Shown: positions 42,672-49,964 of the stretch, piece after piece | Layout: each line of letters starts with the position of its first letter | Numbering within the stretch: position 1 is the stretch's first letter | Assembly (NCBI GenBank): GCA_963754265.1 | Contig: CAVWFB010000017.1 | Coordinates: forward strand, 62,001 to 126,000 | Reading direction: 5' to 3' | From: AC-32 sp963754265 | Lineage (GTDB): Bacteria; Actinomycetota; Thermoleophilia; Gaiellales; Gaiellaceae | DNA length: 64,000 nt | The notes under the pieces: model-generated | Told to the model about the DNA's origin: nothing | Database searches by the model: none | Seen by the model: the letters and a program-made list of their open reading frames with translations, nothing else | Position numbers and translations under genes: made by a program

Positions 42672-44230
42672 AGCTTCTTTTGGTCGCGGCGGCCGTGGCC
42701 GTCGCGCTCGTCCCGGGGGCGGGGGCGCGGTCGAACCAGCAGCTGCGCCTGCTCGGGCTCTCCTCCCAGGTCATCAGCCCGAACGGGAACGGGGTGAACG
42801 ACGTGTTGCGCGTGCACGTCGCCGCGCCGTCGGGCTCGGTGCTCGGGCTGCGGGCCTACGTGTGGGGCGGGCGGCTCGTCGGCTGGAAGCGGATCCGCAC
42901 CGGCGTGACCGTCTCCGGTGGGACGACGCTCACGTGGGACGGCACCACCTCGACCGGCCATGCGCTCGCCGACGGCACCTACGTGGTCACCGTCTGCTCG
43001 GAGCATCCGGGGCGGCTGCTCCCCGCGGAGGGGGTGCCGCGGCCGGGGCTGGCGGAGGCGAGCGTCCGCCGCCCGCCGTGGCGCCGGTCGGGCTGCCTGC
43101 GCGAGCCGCGCGTGATCCGCGTCGAGCGGCTGGCGGCGTTCGTCGACTCGACGGGAAGCTTCGACCAGGGGAGCGACACTGCCGCTCGTGGTCTCCGCCG
43201 ACCGCGGTGAGGCGACGACGCAGCTCAAGCAGGACTGCGGCGGCGGCGCAAAGGCATACAGCCGTGGGCCGGCAGTGTTCCCGTCAGGGAGCTCAGCCCG
43301 GTCTCTACCACGTCGTCGCCCGAGATCCGGCTGGTGACGAGTTCCAGGCGCCGGTCGTGGTCCGCGACTCGAGACCGGCTCGACCGGCCGCTGCCGCACA
43401 CCGCGCTCGTCGTCTGGCCCTACCTCACGTGGCGCGCGTACAGCGCCTACGACGCCGACCTGAACGGGATCCCGGACAGCTGGTACCAGTTCTGGCGGCA
43501 GCGGCGGGTCTCGCTCCGCGGGCCGCTCCTGCGCGACGGGGTCGAAGACGACCACAAGGCGGTCGCGCCCTTCTCGCGCTGGCTCTGCTCCCGCTCCGTC
43601 CGCACCCAGCACGTGACCGACGTCGAGCTCGGGCGGCTTCCGCTCTCGACGCTGAGGCGCTACTCCGCAATCGTCTTCCCGGGACACACCGAGTACTACG
43701 AGCCCGCGACCTACGACCTGCTGATGCGCTATCGCGATCAAGGCGGGAACCTCGTCTTCCTGCAGGCGAACCCGTTCTACCGGCAGGTACGGCTCGACCC
43801 GGAGCACAACGCGATCGTGATGACCGACTACGACGCCCGGGAGGGGCGCTCCGACTTCGCCATCGCCGGGGTCGGCTACGACGGCTGCTGCTTCCCGCAC
43901 GCGCGGGCGGCGCCATACGTGGCGGCGACCGGCCGCGACTACGACCGGGTGCGCTGGCTCTTCCGCGGCACCGGGGTCGGGCCCGGCGACCGGTTCGGGG
44001 TCGCAGCCTCCGAGAGCGACCGGATCGACCCGGAGCTGACGCCACGCGACCACGTCGTCGCCGGCCGGGCGATCATCGCGGGCAAGCGCGGCGTGATCAA
44101 CGCGGCGCTCGTCTGGTCGCACGCCGGCCGGGGCTCGTCCTTCGCGACGGGCAACTACACGTTCATGCGCATGAACAAGGGGCTGACCTACAAGCTCCTC
44201 GACAACGTATGGCGAAAACTCGTCGGCTAG
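42668..44230 (+). CDS. Exported FlgD-Ig / dimethylformamidase-beta-like protein, broken by several frameshifts
   Basis: The N-terminal part has a signal peptide (LLLVAAAVAVALVPGAGA) and a FlgD-Ig-like module (VISPNGNGVNDVLRVHVAAP, LTWDGTTSTGHALADGTYVV). After a stop in this frame at 43210, the gene resumes as PGLYHVVARDPAGDEFQAPV in another frame and finally, from about 43380, as LVVWPYLTWRAYSAYDADLN, YSAIVFPGHTEYYEPATYDL and FATGNYTFMRMNKGLTYKLL. That end matches the N,N-dimethylformamidase beta-subunit-like family, which in actinobacteria appears as exported domains of unknown role. At least three indels (near 43178, 43290 and 43375) are required. Either a pseudogene or badly assembled; the domains themselves are well kept. 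Confidence 0.6.
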
Positions 44231-45667
44231 CGCCTCTCGCCTTCGTTCTCCTGCTGGTCGGCTGCGGCGGCTCGTCCGCGCCTGAGCCTCCGCACGGCGG
44301 AGCGGTGCTTCGGCTCGCCTTGCCCCTGCTTCCGAACACGCTGGATCCCGCGAAGGTCGCCGACCTCCCGTCGCTGAACGTCGCGCACGAGCTGAACGCG
44401 GGGCTGACACGCTTCTCCGGGCGCGGCGTCGAGCCCGATCTCGCCGAGTCGTGGGACGTGAGCGACGGCGGCCTCGTCTGGACCTTCCACCTGCGCAAGG
44501 GGCTGCGCTGGAGCGACGACGCGCCGCTCACCGCGGAGGACTTCCGCCGGTCCTGGCTGCGGGCGCTGGCGCCGTCCACCCGCTCGGCCTACGCGCGCGC
44601 CGAGATGCAGAACATTCGCGGCGCCCGCCGCTTCCGCGTCACCGGCTCAGGAGACGTCGGCGTCGAGGCGGTCGACGACCGCACGCTCCGCGTGACCCTG
44701 CAGCACCCGGTGCCGTGGCTGGACGAGCAGGTCGCGTGGCCGGTCTTCTTCCCGGTGCGGGAGGGCGGCAGCGCGACGAGCGGCCCCTTCCGGCTCGCTT
44801 CCCGCTCGACGCGCCGGCTCGTGTTGGAGCGGAACTTCAACTACTGGAACGTGGCCGCGGTCAAGCCGAGGCAGCTCGTCTTCACGACCTCGAACGACGG
44901 GGTGGACGGAGTGCTGCCGCGCGGCGTCCTGGCACCTGGGTTCCCCGTGGATCCCGACGACTGCGCAGTCGACCGCCGGGCGAGCACTCCCGACACTGTC
45001 ACGCGGCCTCCTCTGGCTCGTGACGAGGGGCACGCCTCTCGCCGATCCGCAGGCGCGCCGGCTCGTGCAGGGCTCCGTGCGCGGCGTTTCGACCAGCGCG
45101 GCCGGGTGGGTTCCACCTGCGATGCCCGGCGCGGCCACGATCGCCCCGCCAGGGTTCGAGACAAAGGTCTTCTCGCCGCAACCGCTCAAGCTCACGCTCG
45201 CGTACACGAAGCAGGATCCCACCGCCGCCGGCTTTGCGTCCGAGCTTCAGAACGTCCTCGGGAAAGACGGCGTCGACCTCACCCTGAACGAGGTGCCGAC
45301 ACTCGCGGAGCTCGTGCGCCTTGCCGGCCCGCCCGCGCAGCCGGGAATCGACATGGTGCTGCTCGGCTGGAGCTCGGAGTTCTTCGACCAATACAACATC
45401 CTCGACCTCTTTCCGTGCGCGAGCGCGTTCAACGTCGCCCGCTGGTGCGACCGCTCGTACGACCGGCTGATGCACCGGGCGGTGCGGGAGCTCGACGACC
45501 AGGCGCGCTACCGGATCGAGCGGGTCCTCGTGCAGAAGCTCGAGGACGAGGTTCCGGCGATCCCGCTGCGCGCGCCGGCGGAGCGTGTCCAGCTGAAGCC
45601 CGGAGTACGCGGCTTCCGCTGGTCTCCCATCGGCTTCTACGAGCTGATGGGCATGACCCGCTCGTAG
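44209..45667 (+). CDS. Oligopeptide-type ABC transporter substrate-binding lipoprotein (SBP_bac_5), frameshifted
   Basis: ATG 44209 starts a lipoprotein signal (LAPLAFVLLLVGCGGS, lipobox LVGC). The mature part is an SBP_bac_5 protein: LALPLLPNTLDPAKVADLPS, DLAESWDVSDGGLVWTFHLR, KGLRWSDDAPLTAEDFRRSW and FRLASRSTRRLVLERNFNYW, then after a frameshift near 44990 LLWLVTRGTPLADPQARRL, IDMVLLGWSSEFFDQYNILD and LVQKLEDEVPAIPLRAPAER. No ABC permease or ATPase genes are near, so it may serve a remote transporter or act as a sensor. Its domain resembles the C-terminal part of the cyclase fusion at 34195. It overlaps the end of the converging glycosyltransferase. Confidence 0.75.
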
Positions 45668-46623
45668 ATCTCGAGCACCTGCCGCGCGACGGCGGTGTGC
45701 GCGTGCACGCGCTCGACGTACTCGCGGCTGCGGCGGCCGAGCTCCGGCAACGAGTCGCGCACCTCGAGCAGACCCACGAGCACGTCCTCGAGACCGGCCT
45801 CGTCCGCCCGGACGAGCGGAAGCTCGAGCCCGAACGCCTCCTCGGTCTCCGCGGCAGCCTCCTCGTCGAGATGGACGACGACCGGCTTGGCCAGCGCCAT
45901 CGACTCGATGGCGAACATGCCGTACCAGCCGATCCGCAGCTGGTCGACGATCACGTCTGCGCCGGCGTAGCGCTTGCGCGCCTCGCGGTTCGGGACGCCC
46001 TCGATCAGGTCGAGCTCGATCGGGGCGCCGCGCGAGCGCAGGGCTTCGACGGCGGCGATCACCGACTCCGTGCCCTTGACGGCGCGCTTGCTCGGCGCGT
46101 GCGCGACGCGCATGACGTCACCGGGGTCCGTCGAAGCAGCCTCCCAGTCGCTCAGCACGATCGCCGGCGGGACGACGTCGTACGCCGGCCACGGCCCTCG
46201 CGGGGCCCGGCGGCGTGTCAGGTAGCTGCCGACGATCACGGCGCCCGCGTCTTTCAGATAGCCGACCTCGGAGGCGTCTCGTCCACGGAGGTCGGAGCCC
46301 CAGGACTGGAAGACGATCCCCTTGTTCCGGTGGCGCAGGAGTGGGAGCGTGAGCCGCCGGGGCGCCAGGGTCAGCCCGGCGTGGAAGTGAAAGACGTCGA
46401 AGCGCGGCAGAGCCCAGCGCAACGCGCGCAGCTGCTTGGGGAGGTTGAAGGGCACGGAGCTCAGGCGGCTCGTGTCGCGCAACTCCAGGTTGACGTCGAA
46501 GCCGCGCTCGAACGGCCGCTCGTTGAAGACGAGCAGCGTGCTCTCGACGCCGAGCTCGCGCAGCCCTTCGGAGATCGCGCCGGGGCCACCGGCCACGTTC
46601 ACCGGCGAGTGCAGGGCTCTCAC
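45637..46623 (-). CDS. Glycosyltransferase (GT-B, GT4-like)
   Basis: The 328-residue product is a GT-B-type transferase: SPVNVAGGPGAISEGLRELG (N-terminal glycine-rich loop), FDVFHFHAGLTLAPRRLTLP, VFQSWGSDLRGRDASEVGYL and the C-terminal YGMFAIESMALAKPVVVHLD, the nucleotide-sugar-binding E-x7-E-like block. The start GTG 46623 is chosen since VRALHSPVNVAGGPG is the natural N-terminus and because repeat copy A ends just upstream with an overlapping stop codon (GTGA). The donor sugar is unknown. It belongs to a minus-strand run with the ATP-grasp and epimerase genes. Confidence 0.8.
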   Translation of the reverse strand: MRALHSPVNVAGGPGAISEGLRELGVESTLLVFNERPFERGFDVNLELRDTSRLSSVPFNLPKQLRALRWALPRFDVFHFHAGLTLAPRRLTLPLLRHRNKGIVFQSWGSDLRGRDASEVGYLKDAGAVIVGSYLTRRRAPRGPWPAYDVVPPAIVLSDWEAASTDPGDVMRVAHAPSKRAVKGTESVIAAVEALRSRGAPIELDLIEGVPNREARKRYAGADVIVDQLRIGWYGMFAIESMALAKPVVVHLDEEAAAETEEAFGLELPLVRADEAGLEDVLVGLLEVRDSLPELGRRSREYVERVHAHTAVARQVLEIYERVMPISS

Positions 46624-46724
46624 AGCCGCACCTTCTGACGCACCGCGCATCGACTGGTCGTTTCAGACGGACGCACGAGCAAAGCACGCGCGTCCTGGCG
46701 TCGGCATCGCAAGCGATGCCTCAC
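46620..46724 (-). CDS. Possible 34-residue Arg-rich small protein coupled at both ends
   Basis: GTG 46724 overlaps the stop of the ATP-grasp gene as GTGA, and the TGA at 46622-46620 overlaps the start of the glycosyltransferase, again as GTGA. Between them are 34 codons (segments RHRLRCRRQDARALLV, RPSETTSRCAVRQKVRL). The same 33-residue pattern, aligned without a gap and with 18 identities by eye (RPSE.TSR..VRQK the clearest part), forms the C-terminal tail of the ATP-grasp protein at 55308. The coding region coincides with repeat copy A, so the conservation may come from the DNA/RNA element and not from a protein. Confidence 0.4.
   Translation of the reverse strand: MRHRLRCRRQDARALLVRPSETTSRCAVRQKVRL
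46651..46720. repeat. Two-hairpin repeat, copy A
   Basis: Hairpin I is GGCATCG-CAAG-CGATGCC (46703-46720), immediately after the ATP-grasp stop codon. Hairpin II is GGACGcACGAGC-aaa-GCACGCgCGTCC (46669-46695), 10 of 12 positions paired. A conserved CGACTGGTCG block (46651-46660) and TTCAGACGG follow towards the glycosyltransferase. Compared with copy B the stem sequences differ but stay paired. Confidence 0.65.
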
Positions 46725-47929
46725 ACGAGGGTCTCGACGGCGATCTCGACGTCGAGCGCTTCGAGCGCGCGGCTCGTGCGCGCGTCCAGCTCGTCCTCGT
46801 CGTCGGCGCTCACGAGGAGGTAGCCGAGCCGCTCCGCGCCCGAGGTGAGCGGCGGCAGCGTCATCCCCTCGCGCCAGTAGAAGCCGGCCTCGTGGACGCC
46901 GTCGAGCGCCAGGGCCGCCGTTGCGTCGAGGCGGACGATCCGGCCCGGCTGGGCGACGACGAAGCGGACCTGGCCGCAGCGCGCAACGGGCTCCGCGCGC
47001 TCGAGGTCCCCGCCCGACAGCTCGCCGAGCGCCCAGAGCACGTTCGCCCGGACGGCGTCGAAGCCGGTTACGAGCTTGGCGAGCTCGGCGTCCTTCCCGC
47101 CGCCGAGCCGTGCGCCGACTTCGATGACCCAGGGAACGCCGTCCTGGACGCGGACCTGGACGTAGGAAGGCCCGGTCTCCAGGCCGACCGCGCGGCTCGT
47201 GGCGTGCGCCTGCGCGAACAGCTCGTCCTCGTTCGGCAGCAGCGACGGGTAGCGGTGCGAGATGCAGACGCCGAGCGGCGGCGGTGGATGGAGCAGCCGG
47301 CGGGTGACGCTCATCGGGAAGTACTCGCCTTCCAGCAGGAAGCCGTTCACCGTGTACTCGTCGCCGTCGAGGTACTGCTCGAGCACGACCGCTCCCGTTC
47401 GGGACGCTGCGAGCGCCCGGTCGAACGCGGGCGCGAGCTCGCCTTCGCCCCGCACCTCGGTCACGCCCCGCTGCGCCGAGCCGTCGACCGGTTTGACCAC
47501 AACCGGCGCGCCGAGCTCGTGGAAGGCCTGCTCTGCCTCCTCGAAGACGCTCGCCTCACGACCGCGCGGGCACCGCACGCGTGCCTTGTCGAAGGCCTTC
47601 CGCATCCGCCGCTTGTCCGCGACGGTCCTGGCGGTCTCGAGCGGAAGCCCGGGGAGCCCGAGGCGCTCGGCCAGCCGCGCCGTCGGCAGCACCGCCTGGT
47701 CGGAGCCCATGGTCGCCACCGCCGCGGGCTCGATCCCCTGGGCCTCGAGGTCCGCGAGCACGCGGTCGACCTCCGTGAAGCTGCGCACGATGCGATGGTC
47801 GGCCTCCGCGAGGAGCGGCGCAGACTCGGAACCGTCCACGACGCAGACCTCGTATCCGAGCGCGCGGGCGTTCTCGAGCAGGCCCAGCTGCGAGCGCGAG
47901 CCTCCCGTGAGCACGAACGCGCGGGCCAT
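46721..47929 (-). CDS. ATP-grasp ligase (PylC/carbamoyl-phosphate-synthase-like)
   Basis: The 402-residue product has the three-part ATP-grasp layout: a Rossmann-like pre-ATP domain (VLTGGSRSQLGLLENARALG), the ATP lid and lysine strand (APVVVKPVDGSAQRGVTEVR) and the metal site (VPWVIEVGARLGGGKDAELA, E...R.GG). ATP-grasp enzymes join a carboxylate to an amine or thiol through an acyl phosphate. It is close in layout to the gene at 52322. Lying between an epimerase and a glycosyltransferase, it may add an amino acid or similar group to a sugar or lipid-linked unit; the substrates are unknown. The stop overlaps the small frame at 46620. Confidence 0.85.
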   Translation of the reverse strand: MARAFVLTGGSRSQLGLLENARALGYEVCVVDGSESAPLLAEADHRIVRSFTEVDRVLADLEAQGIEPAAVATMGSDQAVLPTARLAERLGLPGLPLETARTVADKRRMRKAFDKARVRCPRGREASVFEEAEQAFHELGAPVVVKPVDGSAQRGVTEVRGEGELAPAFDRALAASRTGAVVLEQYLDGDEYTVNGFLLEGEYFPMSVTRRLLHPPPPLGVCISHRYPSLLPNEDELFAQAHATSRAVGLETGPSYVQVRVQDGVPWVIEVGARLGGGKDAELAKLVTGFDAVRANVLWALGELSGGDLERAEPVARCGQVRFVVAQPGRIVRLDATAALALDGVHEAGFYWREGMTLPPLTSGAERLGYLLVSADDEDELDARTSRALEALDVEIAVETLV

Positions 47930-48794
47930 CTAGGCGGCGGTGGCGGCCGCGCGGAGCGATTCCAGTAGCCGGCGCATGCCCTCCTCGAGGCCGACCTCGG
48001 CGCGCCAGCCGAGGGCACGTAGCCGCTCGACCGAGACCCTCGGCGTCACGCGGCCGGGCGGCGCATCGACCTCACGGACTAGCTCGTCGGGCGCGCCGGC
48101 CAGCTCGCAGGCGAGGCGCGCCGCGGCGGTGAGGGCGACGGGCTCGTCGCCGGAGCCGACGTTGAACACGCCCTCTTCGCCTCGCTCGAGCACGAGACCG
48201 ATGCCGCGGACCGTGTCGCCGATCCAGGTCCAGGAGCGGGCCTCTCCACGGAAGGCGGGGATCGGCTCACGCCTCTCGGCCTGCCGCAGCATCGTCGGGA
48301 TGGCGCCCTTTCCCTGTCCGGGGTCGACCCCGGGGCCGTACGGATTGACCAGCCGAAACACCGTCAGGCCCTTCGGTGCGTAGAGGCGCGCGACCTGCTC
48401 GCCCCACCACTTGCTCAATGCGTAGAGGCTGGCAGGGGCGACCGGCGTCTTCTCGTCCACGCTCGCCGTCGCCGTACACGTCCGCGGTGGAGAGGTAGGC
48501 GAGACGTGCCCCGTGCGCCGACGCAGCTCGCGCCACGAGCGTCGTCGCGAGCACGTTGGAGCGCAGGGTCCGCTCCGGCTCCTCGTCGCAGCGCACGACG
48601 CCGATTCGCGCTGCCGCGTGGACGACAACGTCCGGGCGCGCCTCGGCGATCGCCGCGTCTGCCACGCCCTCCTCGGCGAGGTCGCCGTCGCTCCGTTCGA
48701 GCGGATGGACCTCGTAGGCTCCGTCCCCGTGACGAAGCTCGTCGACCAGCGCGCGGCCGACGAAGCCGGACGCTCCCGTGACCAGGACGTTCAT
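47930..48794 (-). CDS. NAD-dependent epimerase/dehydratase, frameshifted
   Basis: The N-terminal half (MNVLVTGASGFVGRALVDEL, DVVVHAAARIGVVRCDEEPE, AYLSTADVYGDG) and the C-terminal half (TPVAPASLYALSKWWGEQVA with the YxxxK pair, FRLVNPYGPGVDPGQGKGAI, SWTWIGDTVRGIGLVLE, VFNVGSG) are both typical of extended SDR sugar-nucleotide enzymes. They sit in different frames; an extra G near 48460 explains the break. The length, about 287 residues, is at the short end. The stop is 1 nt from the ATP-grasp start, so the genes form an operon. A TAGACT box lies 8 nt before ATG 48794. Confidence 0.82.
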
Positions 48795-48802
48795 GGCCGC
48801 CG

Positions 48803-48808
48803 AGTCTA
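48803..48808 (-). promoter_or_regulatory. -10 box TAGACT, 8 nt before the epimerase start
   Basis: Minus-strand TAGACT ending 8 nt before ATG 48794 and overlapping the start region of the divergent lipoprotein gene. Probably the promoter of the epimerase/ATP-grasp/glycosyltransferase operon. Confidence 0.45.
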
Positions 48809-48813
48809 CTGGC

Positions 48814-49307
48814 GTGCCTGCGCGCTCCTGGCGTGCGTGTTGCTCCTCGCCGGCTGCGACCACGGGAAGCGCCGGACCGAGCCGACGCCTCCGCCGCAGA
48901 AGCAGTCGTTCCTCGCGTTGGACGCCCAGCATCAACGCCTCGTCGGCGACTACCAGCCGGTGAGCCGGGCGCTGACCGCGTACGAGCTGGCCTACCGCGA
49001 CTGGAGAGCGGGGAAGATCGCGAAGCCCGTCTTCCTCGACCGCGCCGCTGCTTTCCGCCGGGTCGTTGCTTCCTCGCTGGCACGGGTTCGGCGTGACCCC
49101 GTCACGGGTGAGACGGGTCGGGCCAAGCGCCTGCTCGTGGCCGGGCTCGGTGCGCGGGCAACCGCGCTCGGGTCCCTGCCGTCGCTCGACCGCTATGGAC
49201 CTGCCTGGCAGCTCTCGGTCGTGGACGCCCGCCGCGCGCTGACCATCCTGCAGGACATCCGCGACCGCGCCCGCCTGATCCCGCTCCCCGAGGACAGCGT
49301 CAGCTGA
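48814..49307 (+). CDS. Small lipoprotein of unknown function
   Basis: The mature part is clear: lipobox LLLAGC, then a helical domain (SFLALDAQHQRLVGDYQPVS, ALTAYELAYRDWRAGKIAKP, WQLSVVDARRALTILQDIRD) of about 150 residues. I do not recognise the family. The start is unsettled: GTG 48814 is in another frame and would need a 1-base shift within the signal peptide, while in frame only CTG 48828 or GTG 48837 exist, the latter leaving almost no signal sequence. It diverges from the epimerase and precedes the TetR gene. Confidence 0.55.
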
Positions 49308-49311
49308 AGGC

Positions 49312-49339
49312 TTGACACGTTGTAAGTGAGTGATAACTT
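49312..49339 (+). promoter_or_regulatory. Promoter of the TetR gene: TTGACA-N16-TAACTT
   Basis: TTGACA (49312-49317) and TAACTT (49334-49339) are 16 nt apart and the -10 box ends 9 nt before ATG 49349. This is the only promoter in the window with a consensus -35 box. The operator at 49322 fills the spacer and the -10 box. Confidence 0.7.
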
Positions 49340-49341
49340 AC
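49322..49341. promoter_or_regulatory. TetR-type operator, copy 1
   Basis: GTAAGTGAGTGATAACTTAC has 6-bp inverted arms (GTAAGT/ACTTAC). It lies between the -35 and -10 boxes of the TetR gene, so binding would block transcription. A second copy stands before the MFS gene (49929-49947). Confidence 0.75.
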
Positions 49342-49348
49342 TACCGAC

Positions 49349-49903
49349 ATGCACGCAGTGAAAACCCGGATGACCGCCGACGAGCGCCGCGAGGACATCC
49401 TCGCCGTAGCGCTCGTGGAGTTCGGCGAGCACGGCCTCCACGGCACCTCGACCGACACGATCGCCCAGAAGGCCGGCGTCTCGCAGCCGTACCTCTTCCG
49501 CCTCTTCGGCACGAAGAAGGAGCTCTACCTCGAGTCCGTGCGGCGCTGCCTGCGCCAGACACTCGAGCTCTTCCAGGAGGCGGCTGCCGGGAAGACCGGT
49601 GAGGAGGCCCTCGACGCGATCGGCAGTGCCTACCGGGAACTGCTCAGAGATCGCACGCGTCTGCAGGCCCAGATGCAGGCCTACGCCGACTGTGGCGACG
49701 AGGACGTACGCGAGGTCGTCCGAGAGGGCTACGGAAGGCTCGTCGAGTTCGTCGAGCGTGTCTCGGGCGCCGAGCCGGACCGCATCCGCGACTTCTTCGC
49801 GTTCGGGATGCTGCTGAACGTGTTCGCCTCGATGGACCTCCTCGACCAGAAGGCTCCGTGGGCCAAGAAGCTGCTCGCGTCCTGCTTCGACCCGGCGGAA
49901 TGA
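49349..49903 (+). CDS. TetR family transcriptional repressor
   Basis: The 184-residue product has a standard TetR N-terminal helix-turn-helix (RREDILAVALVEFGEHGLHG, TSTDTIAQKAGVSQPYLFRL, FGTKKELYLESV) and a helical ligand domain (LLRDRTRLQAQMQAYADCGD, IRDFFAFGMLLNVFASMDLL). It is followed after about 60 nt by a drug-efflux MFS gene, and both genes carry the same operator motif, so it very probably represses itself and the pump until a ligand binds. The ligand is unknown. Confidence 0.9.
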   Translation: MHAVKTRMTADERREDILAVALVEFGEHGLHGTSTDTIAQKAGVSQPYLFRLFGTKKELYLESVRRCLRQTLELFQEAAAGKTGEEALDAIGSAYRELLRDRTRLQAQMQAYADCGDEDVREVVREGYGRLVEFVERVSGAEPDRIRDFFAFGMLLNVFASMDLLDQKAPWAKKLLASCFDPAE

Positions 49904-49928
49904 GGCCGCGTGTTTTTTTGGAGACGAA

Positions 49929-49947
49929 GTAAGTGAGTGATAACTAC
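49929..49947. promoter_or_regulatory. TetR-type operator, copy 2
   Basis: GTAAGTGAGTGATAACTAC repeats the first operator except for a 1-nt shortening of the right arm. It lies 17 nt upstream of the MFS start and just before its ribosome binding site (AGGAGGGG). Confidence 0.7.
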
Positions 49948-49964
49948 CAGAGAGGAGGGGAGAG

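Noticed and set aside
49911..49922. T-run after the TetR stop as an intrinsic terminator
   Set aside because: No stem precedes the T-run, and the pump gene downstream is expected to have its own operator-controlled promoter.
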